From assembly GCA_027600665.1 (NCBI GenBank), contig JADGJL010000146.1, forward strand, positions 1 to 37,304: a stretch of 37,304 nucleotides of DNA, read 5' to 3'. The stretch comes from Irineochytrium annulatum. Taxonomy: Eukaryota > Chytridiomycota > Chytridiomycetes > Chytridiales > Chytridiaceae. Of this stretch, positions 19,731-34,632 are shown in pieces; positions within the stretch are counted from its first letter, which is position 1, and each line of letters opens with the position of its first letter. The position numbers and the translations under genes are program-made. Below the pieces are notes generated by a model. The model did no database searches. It was not told where the DNA came from and saw only the letters and a program-made list of their open reading frames with translations.

Positions 19731-22529
19731 ATGAATCACCGCCGCGCTGTCCTGGTGCTCCTTCTGGCCCTACTGGGACTTGTCCTGAACTCGGCCGTCG
19801 TCGTTGCGGAGGCCGATGAAGTACCTGTCGCGGACGTCCCCAAGGGCTACGAGCCGATCACCGTGCCAACTACGGGCGGGAACACGTTCAAGTTCGAGTC
19901 CGAGAACTCGCGCGTCCTGAACATCGTCATCAACTCGCTGTACAAGTCAAAGGAGATCTTCCTGAGGGAGCTGATCTCGGTGAGCATCTTCTTGCCGGCT
20001 ACGCGTTTTCGCGAGCTCGTCGGAGTAACTCTCTGCAATTTGAATGAAAATAGAATGCCGCCGATGCTCTCGACAAGATCCGCTTCCTGTCGCTGACCAA
20101 CCCCAAGGTCCTCGACTCCAATAAAGACCTTGAGATCAAGCTGTTGGCGGACAAGGAGCGCAAGCTCCTCGTTTTGACCGATACGGGCGTCGGCATGACA
20201 TCCAAAGACCTGCAGAAGAACCTGGGCACGATTGCCAAGTCGGGCACGTCCGAGTTCTTAACCAATATGGAAAGGAACAAGACCGACCTCAACTTCATCG
20301 GCCAATTCGGCGTCGGGTTCTACTCCGTCTTCCTCGTCTGCGATCGCGTCACGGTCGCGTCTAAGCACAACGACGAGGCACACCAGTATGTCTGGGAGAG
20401 CACGTCCGAAAACGGTTCGTTCCTTTATACTTCCCGCCACTTTGACCGTCGCTTATCGTTGTTTCTTTGTGTCTACAGAGTTTACAATCTCAAAAGACCC
20501 CCGCGGAAACACTTTGGGCCGTGGGACGGAGATTACCCTGCATTTAAAGGTACGACTTTTCCTTCCATCCACTGTTAAGAAAAATTGTAGGACGACGCGC
20601 TCGAGTACCTCGAGGACTCGACTCTTTCAAATCTGATTCGTAAATGTGAGTAAATTTTATTCTCCCATCGCTCTCTGGGGGTCGCTGTTATGATGAGCTG
20701 ACCGGCGTATGCAGACTCCGAGTTCATCAACTTCCCGATCTACATGTGGCGCAAAAAGACCACGACGGAGGAGGTCATCGACGAGGACGCCGACGCGGTC
20801 GATATGGACAAGTCCGGCGACGACGAGGAGGACGTCGAGGACGTCGACCCGGCCGAGGAGAAGAAGCCCAAAATGAAGACCGTCACCCACACGACCTATG
20901 ACTGGTCCGTTATGAACGAGAACAAGCCTATCTGGACCCGCCCAGCGTCGTCCGTCACTGACGATGAGTATAAGGAGTTTTACAAGAGTTTCACGAAGGA
21001 CTACCAGGACCCGCTCGCGTGGGTCCAGTTTAAGGCGGAGGGAGATGTCGACTTTAAGTCAATCTTGTATGTGCCGTCGAAGGCGCCGCCGAAGTTCTTG
21101 CAGACGGCGGATGCGCTTTACAAGAACATTAAGCTGTTTGTGCGTCGCGTTTTCATTACGGACGAAATGGAGGTTGGTTCTTGGCCCGTTTTCTACACTT
21201 TTGTTTCGGCTTGAGTTGACCCTGCTTTCGCCATATCCAGGACTTTTTCCCTCGGTGGCTCTCCTTTATCAAGGGCCTTGTCGACTCGGACGACCTGCCC
21301 CTGAACGTGTCCCGTGAGACGCTCCAGAAGCACGGCCTTTTGAAGATGATTAAGAAGAAGCTGGTGGCCAAGGCCGTGGACATGATTACGAATTTGAGCA
21401 AGGACCCGGTCAAGTACAAGACTTTCCTAAAGGAGTACGGCATCGCGCTGAAGCTCGGCGTCATCGAGGACGCAAAGCTGAAGCCGAAGCTGCTTAAGCT
21501 CCTTAGGTTTAAGAGCTCGTTCTCGGATGATGAGGTGGGTTTTCTAATTTTTTGGCGACTTGCATCAACCTAATTGTGCACAAATAGGAAACCTCCCTCG
21601 ACGACTACGTCAAGCGCATGAAGGGCAAGCAGCCCCAGATCTACTTCGTGACCGGGTCCTCCCTCGACGAGATTCGCTCCAGCCCCGTGATCGAGGTCCC
21701 GATCGCGCGCGGTTACGAGGTCCTCTACTTCGACGAGCCGCTCGACGAGTACCTCGTCCAGCAGGTGACGGACTACGAGGGCAAGAAGCTTCAGAGCCTG
21801 GGAAAGAGCGGCGTTCTGTTTGGGGACGAGGACAAGAGGAAGGAGGAGGAGGAGGAGTTAGGCGAGAAGTTTAAGGACTTTAATGATTGGCTCAAGGAGC
21901 AGCTGGAAGATTCGGTCGAGAAGGTGGTTGTGTCGACGAGGCTGACGAAGAGCCCGACGGCCATTGTGGCGAACGAGTATGGAATTAGCGGGAATATGGA
22001 GAGGATTATGGCTGCGCAGGCGCTGCAGACCGGGGAGGACTTTATGAGGACGTACTACGCGAAGATGAAGAAGGTAGGCGGGCGTGGCTGTGTGTTTGAT
22101 GAAGGGGTTGTTTGCTAAACAAAAGTGGTGGTCTAGGTGCTCGAGATCAACCCAAAGCACCCTCTCATCTTGGCGATGAAGAAGAAGGTCGAGGGCAAGC
22201 AGGTGGACGATTTGCTGAAGGATCAGGTGCGTTTTCGCGCGCTTCGATGTTACTTGTTCGAACGTAAACCAATTGAACCTCAATAGGTCCGTGTCCTGTA
22301 CGAGACGACGCTCCTCCGGTCCGGTTTCGACCTTAAGAGCACGCCCGAGTTCGCGGCGCGCGTGGAGAGCATCCTCCGGCGCTCACTTAAAGTAAACCTG
22401 GATGCGCAGGCGGACGTCAAGGTCGAGCCGGCGCCGGAGAGGGGCGAGGAGGACGAGGAGGACATGAAGGTGGGGAAGAAGGCGGCGGAGGACGATGAGG
22501 CGGACGAGGTCGTCCATGATGAGCTTTGA
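19731..22529 (+). CDS. HSP90B1: endoplasmin (GRP94), ER-resident Hsp90 chaperone
   Basis: Nine exons (19731-19979, 20054-20414, 20479-20549, 20591-20645, 20715-21172, 21241-21534, 21588-22073, 22137-22226, 22287-22529) give 768 residues. There is a signal peptide (MNHRRAVLVLLLALLGLVLN, ending about AEA). The N-terminal GHKL ATPase domain shows SLYKSKEIFLRELIS, NAADALDKIR, DTGVGM and GQFGVGFYSVF. An acidic charged linker spans 20770-20875. The middle domain includes YDWSVMNENKPIWTRP, LYVPSKAPPKF and the ATP-contacting Arg in NVSRETLQKH. The C-terminal dimerisation domain contains MERIMAAQAL. The last four residues are HDEL (22515-22526), an ER-retrieval signal. Signal peptide and HDEL place it in the ER lumen, where it folds secreted and membrane clients. 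Baker's yeast has no GRP94, so its presence here is informative about lineage. Confidence 0.95.
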
Positions 22530-24235
22530 GCAAGATGAAGATTAGTTTTGGGTTTTTAATTGTATTTTTTTTTTTTTTTTTTGGGGAAGACCTTTATTGT
22601 TTTAGATATGTAAACTGGGAATTTGGCTGTGGACAGTCGGAGTGAGATGGGAGGGGTTTGTCCCCCCGCGCTTGTGCCGCCGATGAAAACTGAGAACTTC
22701 ATCTCCTTCCTTCTCCACTGTCCCATACCAATTCGAACTGCATTCGTGCTGTTGCCGATCACGTCGACCCGCCCGAGGCATCTTTCCGACGATCCGACGA
22801 CAGGTGCACCGACGCAGATCCCATAAAGGCGACGCAATGGCTCTCGCGGCGACATGGCTGGACGCCCCCCTTTCTCGGCTCAATATGGCGACGGTCCAAA
22901 GTTGCCAGAGTGTCGACTCTGTTTTTCATCCGACCGCCTGCGCGGTCTGGCCAGGCGGCGCTCTGCCGAACCCGTGTACGGCGTCCGCAGTGTCAAGGCA
23001 CGTGAACACGCGCCGCATGCACGGCGACCTTCTGGTTGCGCGGCCCGAGGGAGCCAGCGAAACTTGGCGGTGGTCAGTGCGTATGCAGGCCATTGGGAGT
23101 GTCGCTATCACTTCATGCGAGTACTGGCTCCGCCGCGAGGCGGAGGATGTTATACTTGCCAATACGAACGTGGTCGCTGTGACGAAACGAGTGGCGCAGA
23201 CGGTGTGCCAAGGTGAGCATGCTGGGGAGAACAAAACATGCTGGAAGTACTGTTGAAGGACATCGCAGCAACGTGTTCACCGCGGCGACTTAGTATACTC
23301 TACTGCGGCGACGCACCGACGGATATCTCGTGGCTCCTTGTGACTTGCCCCAAGCCTGCTTGCTGAAAGTTAAAGTAACGTAAAATTGACTGCCTGGACT
23401 TTCACGCCGCCCAAAGTACCCCAATTGGAGAACTTGGAGGGTACTAATAACAGGTCGAACTTTAAGATTGTCTTTTGAGCTGGCCCGAACTCGCTCGCCC
23501 TTGGCGGCGTCGTGTGCGTGGACCGTGAAGCCATGGAGACGGCAAGCGTGCCTGAGCTGGAGATGCTGTCGGTTTACATGAAAGGAAAAGCGGCGGGTGA
23601 GGACCTTCACGGCGACGGCTATAGGGAATGGCCTATCGTCAGGCTCGGGCCCCGAATTCTACGGCTTCTTCAAGCGCCCGTCCCTTTTGTGGTGTACCCT
23701 TTTGCGGCGAGAGAGGGTATGATGACCGCCGGCAATCATTCAGAGGTGATGACGCATGCACGGAACGACGTACACTGAGCCGGGGTGCGACGCAGCGCTC
23801 CAACAACTTCGTACACTTGCCGGGTGATGCTATTAATGTGCGAATGGGTAAATGACTTGGATGAAGGTACTTTCAAAGGAATACGGTGGTGTTTACCCAC
23901 CGTTTTTTGATGTTGTATTGTTTTGCCGCCGGGTTATGATGTTATATGTTTGCCTTCTTTCTTTTTCTGTCCTGGATATGTCAAGCGCCTATGGGTGGAA
24001 CTTGAAACTCTCGTGAAGATGAGACTCCTTAAAGTCTGATATATTTGCAAAGCTTTTTTCCAGCGTTCGCTGGATACGATTAAAAAGTTAATTGGTTTTT
24101 CTTCTCGTCGTTGCAAAAAAAAACAAAAAGAAGGAAAGTAGGGCTTGCAGGCGGCTTGAAGGCGAAGTCAAACTTCGGACTTTGAGCGCTCATTTCATTT
24201 TCTTGCGATCGCGACCACACAGCAACGAGCAGGCA
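22530..24235. other. 1.7-kb intergenic region without recognisable gene
   Basis: A run of 18 T (22565-22582) lies about 36 bp after the GRP94 stop and probably belongs to its 3' UTR. Several ORFs of 75-150 codons occur on both strands between 22600 and 23860; all are Arg/Ser/Ala-rich in the manner of random frames in GC-rich DNA, with no motifs. The last 100 bp contain A-rich DNA upstream of the PRP43 start. Confidence 0.4.
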
Positions 24236-26829
<2,594 letters not shown>

Positions 26830-26896
26830 GGTGCATAGTGGGCCATACAATAACAAAGACAACATGCATGTAAACAGTCATGAAACATGAGCGACT

Positions 26897-28542
26897 ATGG
26901 ACCAGCTTTTGATTCAAGCTCCCACAGACGATGACGCGAACGGAGTTGACGCGAATGCAGCTACCGCTCTGAGGATTGCGTTGCAAAAGAACCTGGAGCT
27001 GCAAGCTGCCATCAGAGCGGAATTGGCCACAATAAAGGCGGCATTGGCCAAGAACAGCGACCTTTACGATCACCTGCGGACCATTGTGACGCCAGTAGCG
27101 AAATCTCAGCACACGAAGTGGCGAAAGCCTTATTTCGTCGATGAAGATGGACGCGTACGCTAAAAGAAATGGTTGTGTTGTTAACGACTGCATCAGGTTC
27201 CGCAGCCGAATGACGATATGCTCAGGATGCCTGCCGAGGTGGATAAAGTGAGGACACTGCATCGTCAACCGGATTGTGAGCCTGCTGAGAACAATTTGTT
27301 TGCTCTAACACATACAGTGAATTCAATGGAGCGCTTGAAAATGACGGAAGAGATAGAGAAGGAAAATCGAAGGATATGGTTTGTTTCTCTTTGCCATAGT
27401 TCTGGCTGCTTTTTCTTTTCATGATGTTGTTTCAAAGATTGTTAACATTTAAGACGGAACAGCTCAAACAATGGTGCTGTGGACATAAGCGACATGACGC
27501 AGGATGAATTGCTTGAGAATTCCGAAGGCATCAACTGGAACGCAGTCGCACGCCGCTTCCCGAGGCTATCACCTGAGGAATGCAGAATTCAATGGCTGGT
27601 TAAATTTGCCCCGTCAGTAAACCGGAAGCCTTTCTCTACCGCGGAGATCAAGAAGTTAATGCAAATTGCCGAGAAGAACGGGTTTAGAAATTGGCCTAAG
27701 ATTGCAGATGAGATGGGCGTGTGTGTTGGTGGTGGTGATACCGCGCTTATTTCGTTTTTAGAATGGTCGCGTGGCAATAGCCTGTCTGCGGGCGTATCAA
27801 AGCAACTTAAACCCGGATCGCATGATGTACGTTACACCAACTACCGTCTCAACGATAATGACGTCTCTCAGAGCGTGGTCGAACGTCGAAGATGAGAAGC
27901 TGCTTGCAGTTGTAGATAAGTATGCCGGGAATTGGAGTTTAAGTACGTGGCTTGCCTGGGATCCATTTCACTTAGCAACGCAGTCAAGGAATTTATGGAG
28001 GGACGATCGGCGAGCCAGTGTTTGCACCGATGGAAAAAAGCACAGCCGGGAATAAAAAAAGGTCCATGGACGGAGGAAGAAGATCAGGTAAACAAGCCTT
28101 CGATTTTATTATTTATGCTTGCTTTATTCAGCCCCTTTCGTTTCCCTATGTTGTTCTTCGCTGTCGCCTTTAACACCTGCTAGGCGTTACTGCGCGCTGT
28201 GGCCCTTAAAGGGCGTGGCAACTGGCGGGACGTTGCATCACTGGTTCCATCCAAGTCGGACGGACAATGCAGAGAAAGATACGAATACGCGATTAACCCG
28301 GAGTTAAACAAGGGGAAGTTTAGTCCTGAGGTTAGACAGATTGTACTGGAGCAAACTTAGCGCCCTAGGAGTTGGCTTTATTGACATCACTTGTCGGAGA
28401 GCACGGAGAAAAGTGGGCCGTCATTGCATCCCACATGCCGGGCAGGACCGGAAAAATGGTACTGCTTGCTGCTTACTAAAATCTAACTTGTCCTCTCGAC
28501 TAGGTCCGAAAAGCTTGGGAGAGGGAGGCTAGACACTCTTAA
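26897..28542 (+). CDS. SNAPC4: SNAPC4-like Myb-repeat protein (snRNA-activating protein complex)
   Basis: Nine small exons (26897-27154, 27197-27378, 27463-27718, 27762-27826, 27872-27942, 27984-28087, 28184-28330, 28369-28458, 28504-28542) give 403 residues. The N-terminal third is helical with a coiled-coil-like stretch. Four and a half Myb repeats follow: a half repeat (GINWNAVARRFPRLSPEECR), then FSTAEIKKLMQIAEKNG...NWPKIADEMG, then AWSNVEDEKLLAVVDKYAGN followed by WSLIKEFMEGRSASQ, then KKGPWTEEEDQALLRAVALK followed by NWRDVASLVPSKSDGQCRER, then GKFSPEELALLTSLVGEHGE followed by KWAVIASHMPGRTGK. The 4.5-repeat layout (Rh, Ra-Rd) is that of SNAPC4, which binds the proximal sequence element of snRNA genes. 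The human protein has a long C-terminal extension that is absent here. Exon 9 is the weakest part: another frame after 28501 stays open longer. The gene starts 67 bp after PRP43. Confidence 0.82.
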
Positions 28543-28700
28543 GACGAGATGTGCGCAGGAGTTGGCGAAACTACTGCGGCGTCTCAATAACTGCTCACCT
28601 TGGCACTAATATATGAACGTTTGCCTATTATTTGTTGCAGACCTTCCCACTTCACTTATTGGGGTGTCAAATCGGCGCCGATCGCCAGACACCATCTGAG

Positions 28701-30544
28701 ATGTCCTGGAATCCCGTCACCGCGATACGGAGGGCGCCCGTGCGGTTCACATTCAGGGCGCTGGGTGTTGCGCTTGCAACAGGTATGCGTCTCGTACAAA
28801 GTGACGCGCTGACGGGAACGAGGTGCTACATACGCCGCGATCGAGGTATATCACGATCGCCATCCTCTCAGCCAGCTGGAGCATGATCCGACCAAGAAGA
28901 CGATTGTTGGTGTGTACATCTGCTGATTTCGTCGGTTAATCCTTGTCGTGACGCGCTCTTCTCGCTAGTCTTGGGTACAGGGTGGGCCAGTACGTCATTT
29001 TTGAAATCTATCGACACCGAGAACTACAACGTGAAGGTGGTCAGCCCGCGCGGCTACTTCCTGTTCACGCCGCTGCTGCCGTCATGCACCACGGGGACAA
29101 TCGAGCTTAGGAGCATCATTATGTCGATCCGTTATCTGACGCGAAAGAAAAAACGAGAAGTGGTGTTTGTCGAGGGCAACTGCACAAGCATTGGTTAGTA
29201 AAGGCATTCTCATGACTCTTGTCTTACTGCTTTAGACCCTGACAAGAAGGAAATCACTGGTATAAATCTTCAGGGACATACGTTAACTAATTTGGCCAGT
29301 CGAGGATAATTCGGAGATCGTCGGAGAGGTTTCTGTCCAAAATATTCCGTATGACTACTTGGTTGTTGGTGTTGGTGCCGAGAACGCGACATTTGGTATA
29401 CCTGGTGTGAAGGAACACGCGAGCTTCCTGAAGGAAGCCTGGGATGCGCGCCGTATTCGAACAATTCTTCTTGATTGCCTCGAGTCTGCCTCGTTCCCCA
29501 ATCAGACACAGGCGGAGGTTGACCGCCTGTTACATATGGTGGTTGTTGGTGGCGGTCCTACAGGAGGTGCGTTATCGGTGGCGGTTGTGGAATGAGTCTG
29601 ACGGGTTTGCGTAGTGGAGTATGCCGCCGAGCTTCACGACTTCCTTCACGATGAAATCACGTGCTTCTACCCTCATGTGGCTGGACGCTTCAAAATCACG
29701 TTGATCGAGGTAGGCCCCGCCTACGCTTCGCTTTCTAACAATATTATAAGGCTCTACCGCACGTTCTTCCGATGTTTTCAAAGGAGCTTATTGAATACAC
29801 GGAAAAGCACTTTGCCGAATCGAAAGTTGCAGTTCTGAACAACACGATGGTAAAGGAGGTCCGAGAAAAGGAGCTCGTCGTTCAAAATCCGAAGAAGGAG
29901 ATCGAGTTGATAAAGTACGGCTTGCTGGTGTGGGCAACTGGCAACACTGCGCGGAAGGTGGTGGCCGACCTCATCAAGAAATTGCCCCAGGATGTTCAAA
30001 ATCAGCGACGAGGTCTTGTGACGGACGATCACATGATGGTGAAGGGGGCGAATGGCACCATTTACGCTCTGGGGGATTGCAGCGCTACTCGTTATGCGCC
30101 GACTGCCCAAGTGGCGAGCCGGCAAGGAGGCTACCTTGCCGATCACTTTAGACGGCTGTACGAGATCGAAGGGGATCAGCAGCGCTTGGCTGCGGAGGTG
30201 AATTCGATGAGCAGCTGTCTGAACTGCACAATGCTGACCCTCCTTTTTAGGGGAGGAACCCGCTTGATCTCGTCGCCAAACTACCCCCGTTCAGTTATGA
30301 TCACCTCGGAACACTTGCATACATTGGTTCCGAGAAGGCTATCGCCGACTTGCCGGGAAATGTTCACGTTGGCGGAGCGCTGACCTTTTATTTCGTAAGG
30401 GTTCTTTCCTAGCACTAGTTCTGACTATTTTTGCAGTGGAGATCAGCATACTTAAGCAACCTGTTCAGTTTCCGCAACAAAACGTTGGTGTTTTTTGACT
30501 GGACGAAGGGAAAGCTGTTTGGCCGTGATATATCCAGGGAGTGA
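28701..30544 (+). CDS. type II (alternative) NADH:ubiquinone oxidoreductase, mitochondrial
   Basis: Nine exons (28701-28782, 28823-28909, 28969-29193, 29236-29259, 29300-29566, 29615-29709, 29751-30197, 30251-30394, 30437-30544) give 492 residues. The N-terminus (MSWNPVTAIRRAPVRFTFRA) is a typical amphipathic presequence. The FAD-binding Rossmann motif is VVLGTGWAS (residues 56-64), followed by VVSPRGYFLFTPLLPSCTTG. The NADH-binding motif is VVVGGGPTGVEYAAEL (from 220). Family signatures ALPHVLPMFSKELIEY, IYALGDCSATRYAPTAQVAS followed by RQGGYLA, and the C-terminal membrane-contact stretch (WRSAYLSNLFSFRNKTLVFF then DWTKGKLFGRDI) are present. The enzyme oxidises NADH and reduces ubiquinone on the inner membrane without pumping protons. 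No EF-hand insert is seen. Matrix versus intermembrane-space facing cannot be decided. Exon 4 is a 24-nt microexon. Confidence 0.94.
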
Positions 30545-31424
30545 AGTGTTCCCTATGCAATATTTTGGTTTTCCTTCTTACGTAATATATGCATTGCTCT
30601 GTTGCCGCACTGACAAAAAAATATATATATCTGCCTGCATAAAACATGCATGAGGACTGCCGCCATATAAACAAATACCAAGTTCATAACAGAAAATAAG
30701 GTTGCGAAACAATTTAAGCCAGGCCGATTGGAGGGACACCAGCGATGCTGTGATGCCGACGTCGGTGCGTCCGGGGAATTGGTGGCGGATCAGAGGGACG
30801 TGGCGGAGGGTTGGTGGCGCGGCCGAGCCTGCGCGCTTCCATACGGACGATATCCGTAACGCCACCAATCTATCACATCATCGTTCTATTCCCGACTCCA
30901 GGAGAGTACGAGACTCGCAATTACGCCATCAAAGTCTGTCTTTGAGTTGACAAGCACCGACTTCGACTACTCAGGAGGATGGTCGGCCCTATGCATAGAT
31001 CACTTAAGACATGCAGGAAGGTTATGAAAGCCGTCTAGTGCTGGAGAAAGTTGCTGTCGTTGATGCGGTTTTGAAAGCCTATAGAAAAGGCTATTCACAC
31101 CGGATTGTTACAATTCGATGTCTACGTTTTAGCGCAGGCACAATATTACCACCAAAGTACACTCCACCAAGGTCTGGGTACCATCCTTATCCAACAGTCT
31201 GCCGACAACATTCTCTTCAGTTACAGCCCTTAGCAGACGTTAGCTCTCAAAATTTATCAGTTTATGGCAAGAGGAAGTCGACGACGAGACTTTCTCTTGC
31301 TCATGTACTTAGTTTTTTATGAGTATCTTTTCTTGGCCGTAAACTGGATGGTGGATCAATCACATCAGGCCCTCGCGGTCAAACTTATGCGGACTCCATT
31401 CGAAGTGATTTGGCACCATTGGCA
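30545..31424. other. intergenic region without recognisable gene
   Basis: About 0.9 kb between the NADH dehydrogenase stop and the proposed REV1 start. It is AT-rich near 30570-30720, with a short AT dinucleotide run at 30620-30630. ORFs of up to 103 codons on either strand carry no motifs. Confidence 0.4.
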
Positions 31425-34400
31425 ATGAGGGGTCGGTCCGACGCCATGTTCTCCCGCGGGAAGGGCTCAGCCTTCAAGGACGGGAGGTTCGTGTCCATGC
31501 AGAGCTGATTCCGACGGGGGCCGCGGTCGGGGCTGGCCGTCAGTCGCTGTGCTGACTGACTTCCACCAGGGATTATATGGAAGTGAAAGCTAGCAAGCAC
31601 CAGGTTCAAAGCGCGGGTATCACGGGAGAGCTGTCGAACATATTCCATGGCGTCGTACTCTACTTCGACGGTTATCTAGGTACGTTCTGGGCCACCTTCC
31701 TAGTCAATACCTCATGCAGAAGGCAGGACTGCGAATGAAGGGAGGCAGAGCGGGGTTAGCATCTAACTTGCGAGCCCGAGCATGTTTTCGTCGACGATCG
31801 TGATTCGGGTGGCAGACGGTAGTTGCCACGGCAGATATTTGATAAGCCAGTTATGCAGCACGGCATTTTAACCTCCCTTTCCTAGGCGAGGATATGACCA
31901 TGAACGACTTCCGCGATCTCGTTCTCCGACACGGCGCCAAGGTTCTGGCCTGGCTGACACCCGAGGTTACACACATTGTGGGTGAGCGCATCACGGACCG
32001 AAAGCGGGAGCTCTGGGCGAGGAAGAGGGTGCTCCGGTACGAGTGGCTTACTGACTCGATCAAGAACGGGAAGCTGCTGCCGTGGAGGGATTATTCGCTG
32101 ATCCCGCTGCGGACGGGCGGGCAGACGACGCTGGCGTATCAGAGATTTGACGGAGGGGACGCGGCGAAGAATATGATGATTAGGGTGGATAAGGGTGGTG
32201 ACAATGCTGGCGCGGGTGGGTGGGACGAGGACGCGGGCGACAGGAATGGCGGGAGGGCGATGGATTCTGTAATTCTTGCGCCGGCGAGCCCGGAGCTCAT
32301 GGAAGAGGACCGGCCTCCGACGCCAACGAAAGTTCCTCGTCTCTCACCGCCACCTGAGCAACCACCACCACAAAAGGAGCCCTCAAACCATCCTCTCGGC
32401 TGGGAAAGGGGCACGCGCCCGGCGGAGAGCGAAGATACCGAGTGGCTCAACCGGCAGAAGTCCACAGCGCCAGGCTTCGTCGAGAAGTACTATGCCAGCT
32501 CGCGCTTGAGCAAGATATCGAATTGGAAGGCCGATCTCAAGGACTATGTGGCTTCGCGCTGCAGAGACCTTGGCCTCCCGCGCAGGCTTGGCGACTCGGC
32601 CGCCTTCGCTAACGGCACCGGTTCGAGTTCATCACCGGCTGGGGATAACCCGCGCACGATCCTCCACGTTGACATGGATTGTTTCTTTGCCTCCGTTGCG
32701 CTCCGGGATCGACCGCACCTCCGTAACCTCCCCGTCGTCGTGTGCCATTCGTCCGGCACCTCAAAACCCGGGACCAGCACGTCCGAAATCGCGAGCTGCA
32801 ACTACATCGCTCGGTCGCGCGGGTGCCGGAACGGGATGCTCCTTGGGAAGGCCCAGCAGCTGTGCCCCGAGCTGCGGGTGGTGCCTTACGAATTTGAGAA
32901 GTACGACGCGTGCTCGAAAAGCATCTACGACGTGCTCATCGACGAGGCCGACGACATTATGGCCATTAGCTGCGACGAGGCATATGTCGACGTCAGCTCG
33001 AGGGTGGGGAGCAGGGGCACAGTCGAGCTGGACATTGCGGAAAGGATTAGGGCGAGGGTGCGGGAGGCCACGGGCGGGTGCGCGGCATCTGTTGGCGTTG
33101 GGGAAAACATGCTTGTGGCGAGGATCGCGACGAAGCGGGCAAAACCGGACGGCGCGTTCCAGATCCTGCCGTCCGAGACGCCGGAGTACATGGGGGCCTT
33201 GCCCGTGGCGGAGCTTCCTGGCGTGGGCTATCACCTGAAGGCGATTTTGGATAAGTTCAACGTCAATACGTGTGGCGAGCTGGCGCAGAAGAGCTTGCAG
33301 TTTTTAAAAAAGGAGATCGGGGACGTGAAGGGGCAGAAGTTGTATGAGAACTGCAGAGGGATAGACGCGAGGCCGTTGTCCAATAAGGCGAGGCAGTCTG
33401 TTGGTGAGTACCTACCCTTGTTATGAGGTTCTCTCCTGATGTGTGACATAGGCGCCGAGGTTAACTGGGGGGTGCGCTTCCAAAGTGACGATCAGGTGGA
33501 AACCTTCCTGCGCGACCTCTCAACTGAAGTCGAGGGCCGTCTTCGCAAGGTAAACGCGAAGTCCCTTCACCTCACCGTGAAATGCAAGCAAAAGCTTTAC
33601 GACGGCGCTCCATACAAAGTACTCGGCTGTGGCGAGTGCTCGGACCACTCTCGCTCCCGGCCCTTCCCGCGACCCACGGATTCGGCCGAGCTTATTTACG
33701 CCGAAGCTGTCCGGCTGATGCGGGAGATTGGCATCCCCGCGACGGAGATCAGGGGTGTCGGTATCCAGCTGACAAAGCTCAAGGGACCCGGGTTCGACGA
33801 CGACCGGCCCGAGCTTGAAAGCGGTCAGACTCGGCTCACGTTTCAGCAGCCCGCGGCCACCTCGTCACGGAAGGCGGCGGGATCTGTCACGTTTGCGGAA
33901 CCCGCGCCCCCGACCAAGCGGAAGGCTTCCGATGCCGACCTCGACTTACACCCGGCCAGACCAAATCCCACAGGCGGCGCCAGCAACAGCGTCGCAGTTG
34001 CCCAGGCACCCGCGGCAGCGCTGACCGACGGCGACTGGCTCGCCGAGGTGGATCTCAGCTTGCTTCCACTTTACCCCAAGGAGATCCAAGACGAACTCCT
34101 CGAGGCCATGCGTCGTCGCAAGGTCGGTGGCGGCCGCTCCGCCGCGGCGCGTCGGTTCGAGGCCGTCATGCCCGAGTCGCACTCGCAGGTCGACACACAG
34201 GTGCTCAAGGCCCTTCCGCGCGGGCTGCGGAGGGAGATCCAGGGCCAGCTGGACAGGGCCAAGGCGGAGCGGGTGGCCGCTGACGTATCCGCTCAGGCGC
34301 TCGTTAAGATCAAGGGGTACAAGGCGGAGGTTGCGGAAGTTGCGCTCGTCGGGAGGTCGAGGCCCGAGGACGTGAGGGCAATGATACGAGAGTGGGCCGG

Positions 34401-34632
34401 AAGTACGCGGACGCCGGAGGTGAAGGACGCGACTGTGTTCAGGGACTTTCTGGAGGAGATGATTGGGAGATGGCAGATTAGGCTCGCGATAGGTTACATG
34501 AGGGAGCTGAAGAGGGCGCTGGAGGAGTATCACTACAGTTCGCCGTGGTGGGCGATGTACTGCCAGCTCAAGGATTGGTTCGAGCTTGAGTTTCAACGGA
34601 CGCAGGGGGCAAGGATGATGGATGAGCTCTAG
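31425..34632 (+). CDS. REV1: DNA repair protein REV1 (Y-family deoxycytidyl transferase)
   Basis: Four exons (31425-31486, 31570-31679, 31886-33403, 33452-34632) give 956 residues. A short N-terminus leads to DYMEVKASKHQVQSAG, then a BRCT domain (about residues 38-130: NIFHGVVLYFDGYL ... VLAWLTPEVTHIVG ... YEWLTDSIKNGKLL). A Pro-rich linker and the REV1 signature FVEKYYASSRLSKISNWKAD precede the Y-family polymerase domain. Catalytic acids are D320 in HVDMDCFFASV and D421/E422 in SCDEAYVDV. HhH and little-finger regions follow (ELPGVGYHLKAIL, LHLTVKC). The tail has ubiquitin-binding motifs (VDTQVLKALPRGLRREIQ; a degenerate copy SLLPLYPKEIQDEL) and the C-terminal domain from about residue 890 (VFRDFLEEMIGRWQ ... 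YCQLKDWFELEF) that docks Rev7 and other translesion polymerases. The first exon is the least certain. The 206-nt second intron is long for this window. Confidence 0.93.

Noticed and set aside
22565..22582. run of 18 T considered as a transposon poly-A tail
   Set aside because: It sits 36 bp after a stop codon with no reverse-transcriptase remnant or target-site duplication nearby, so 3' UTR sequence is simpler.
22804..23256. 150-codon plus-strand ORF after GRP94
   Set aside because: No domain signature, no supporting splice structure, and overlapped by equally long frames on both strands.
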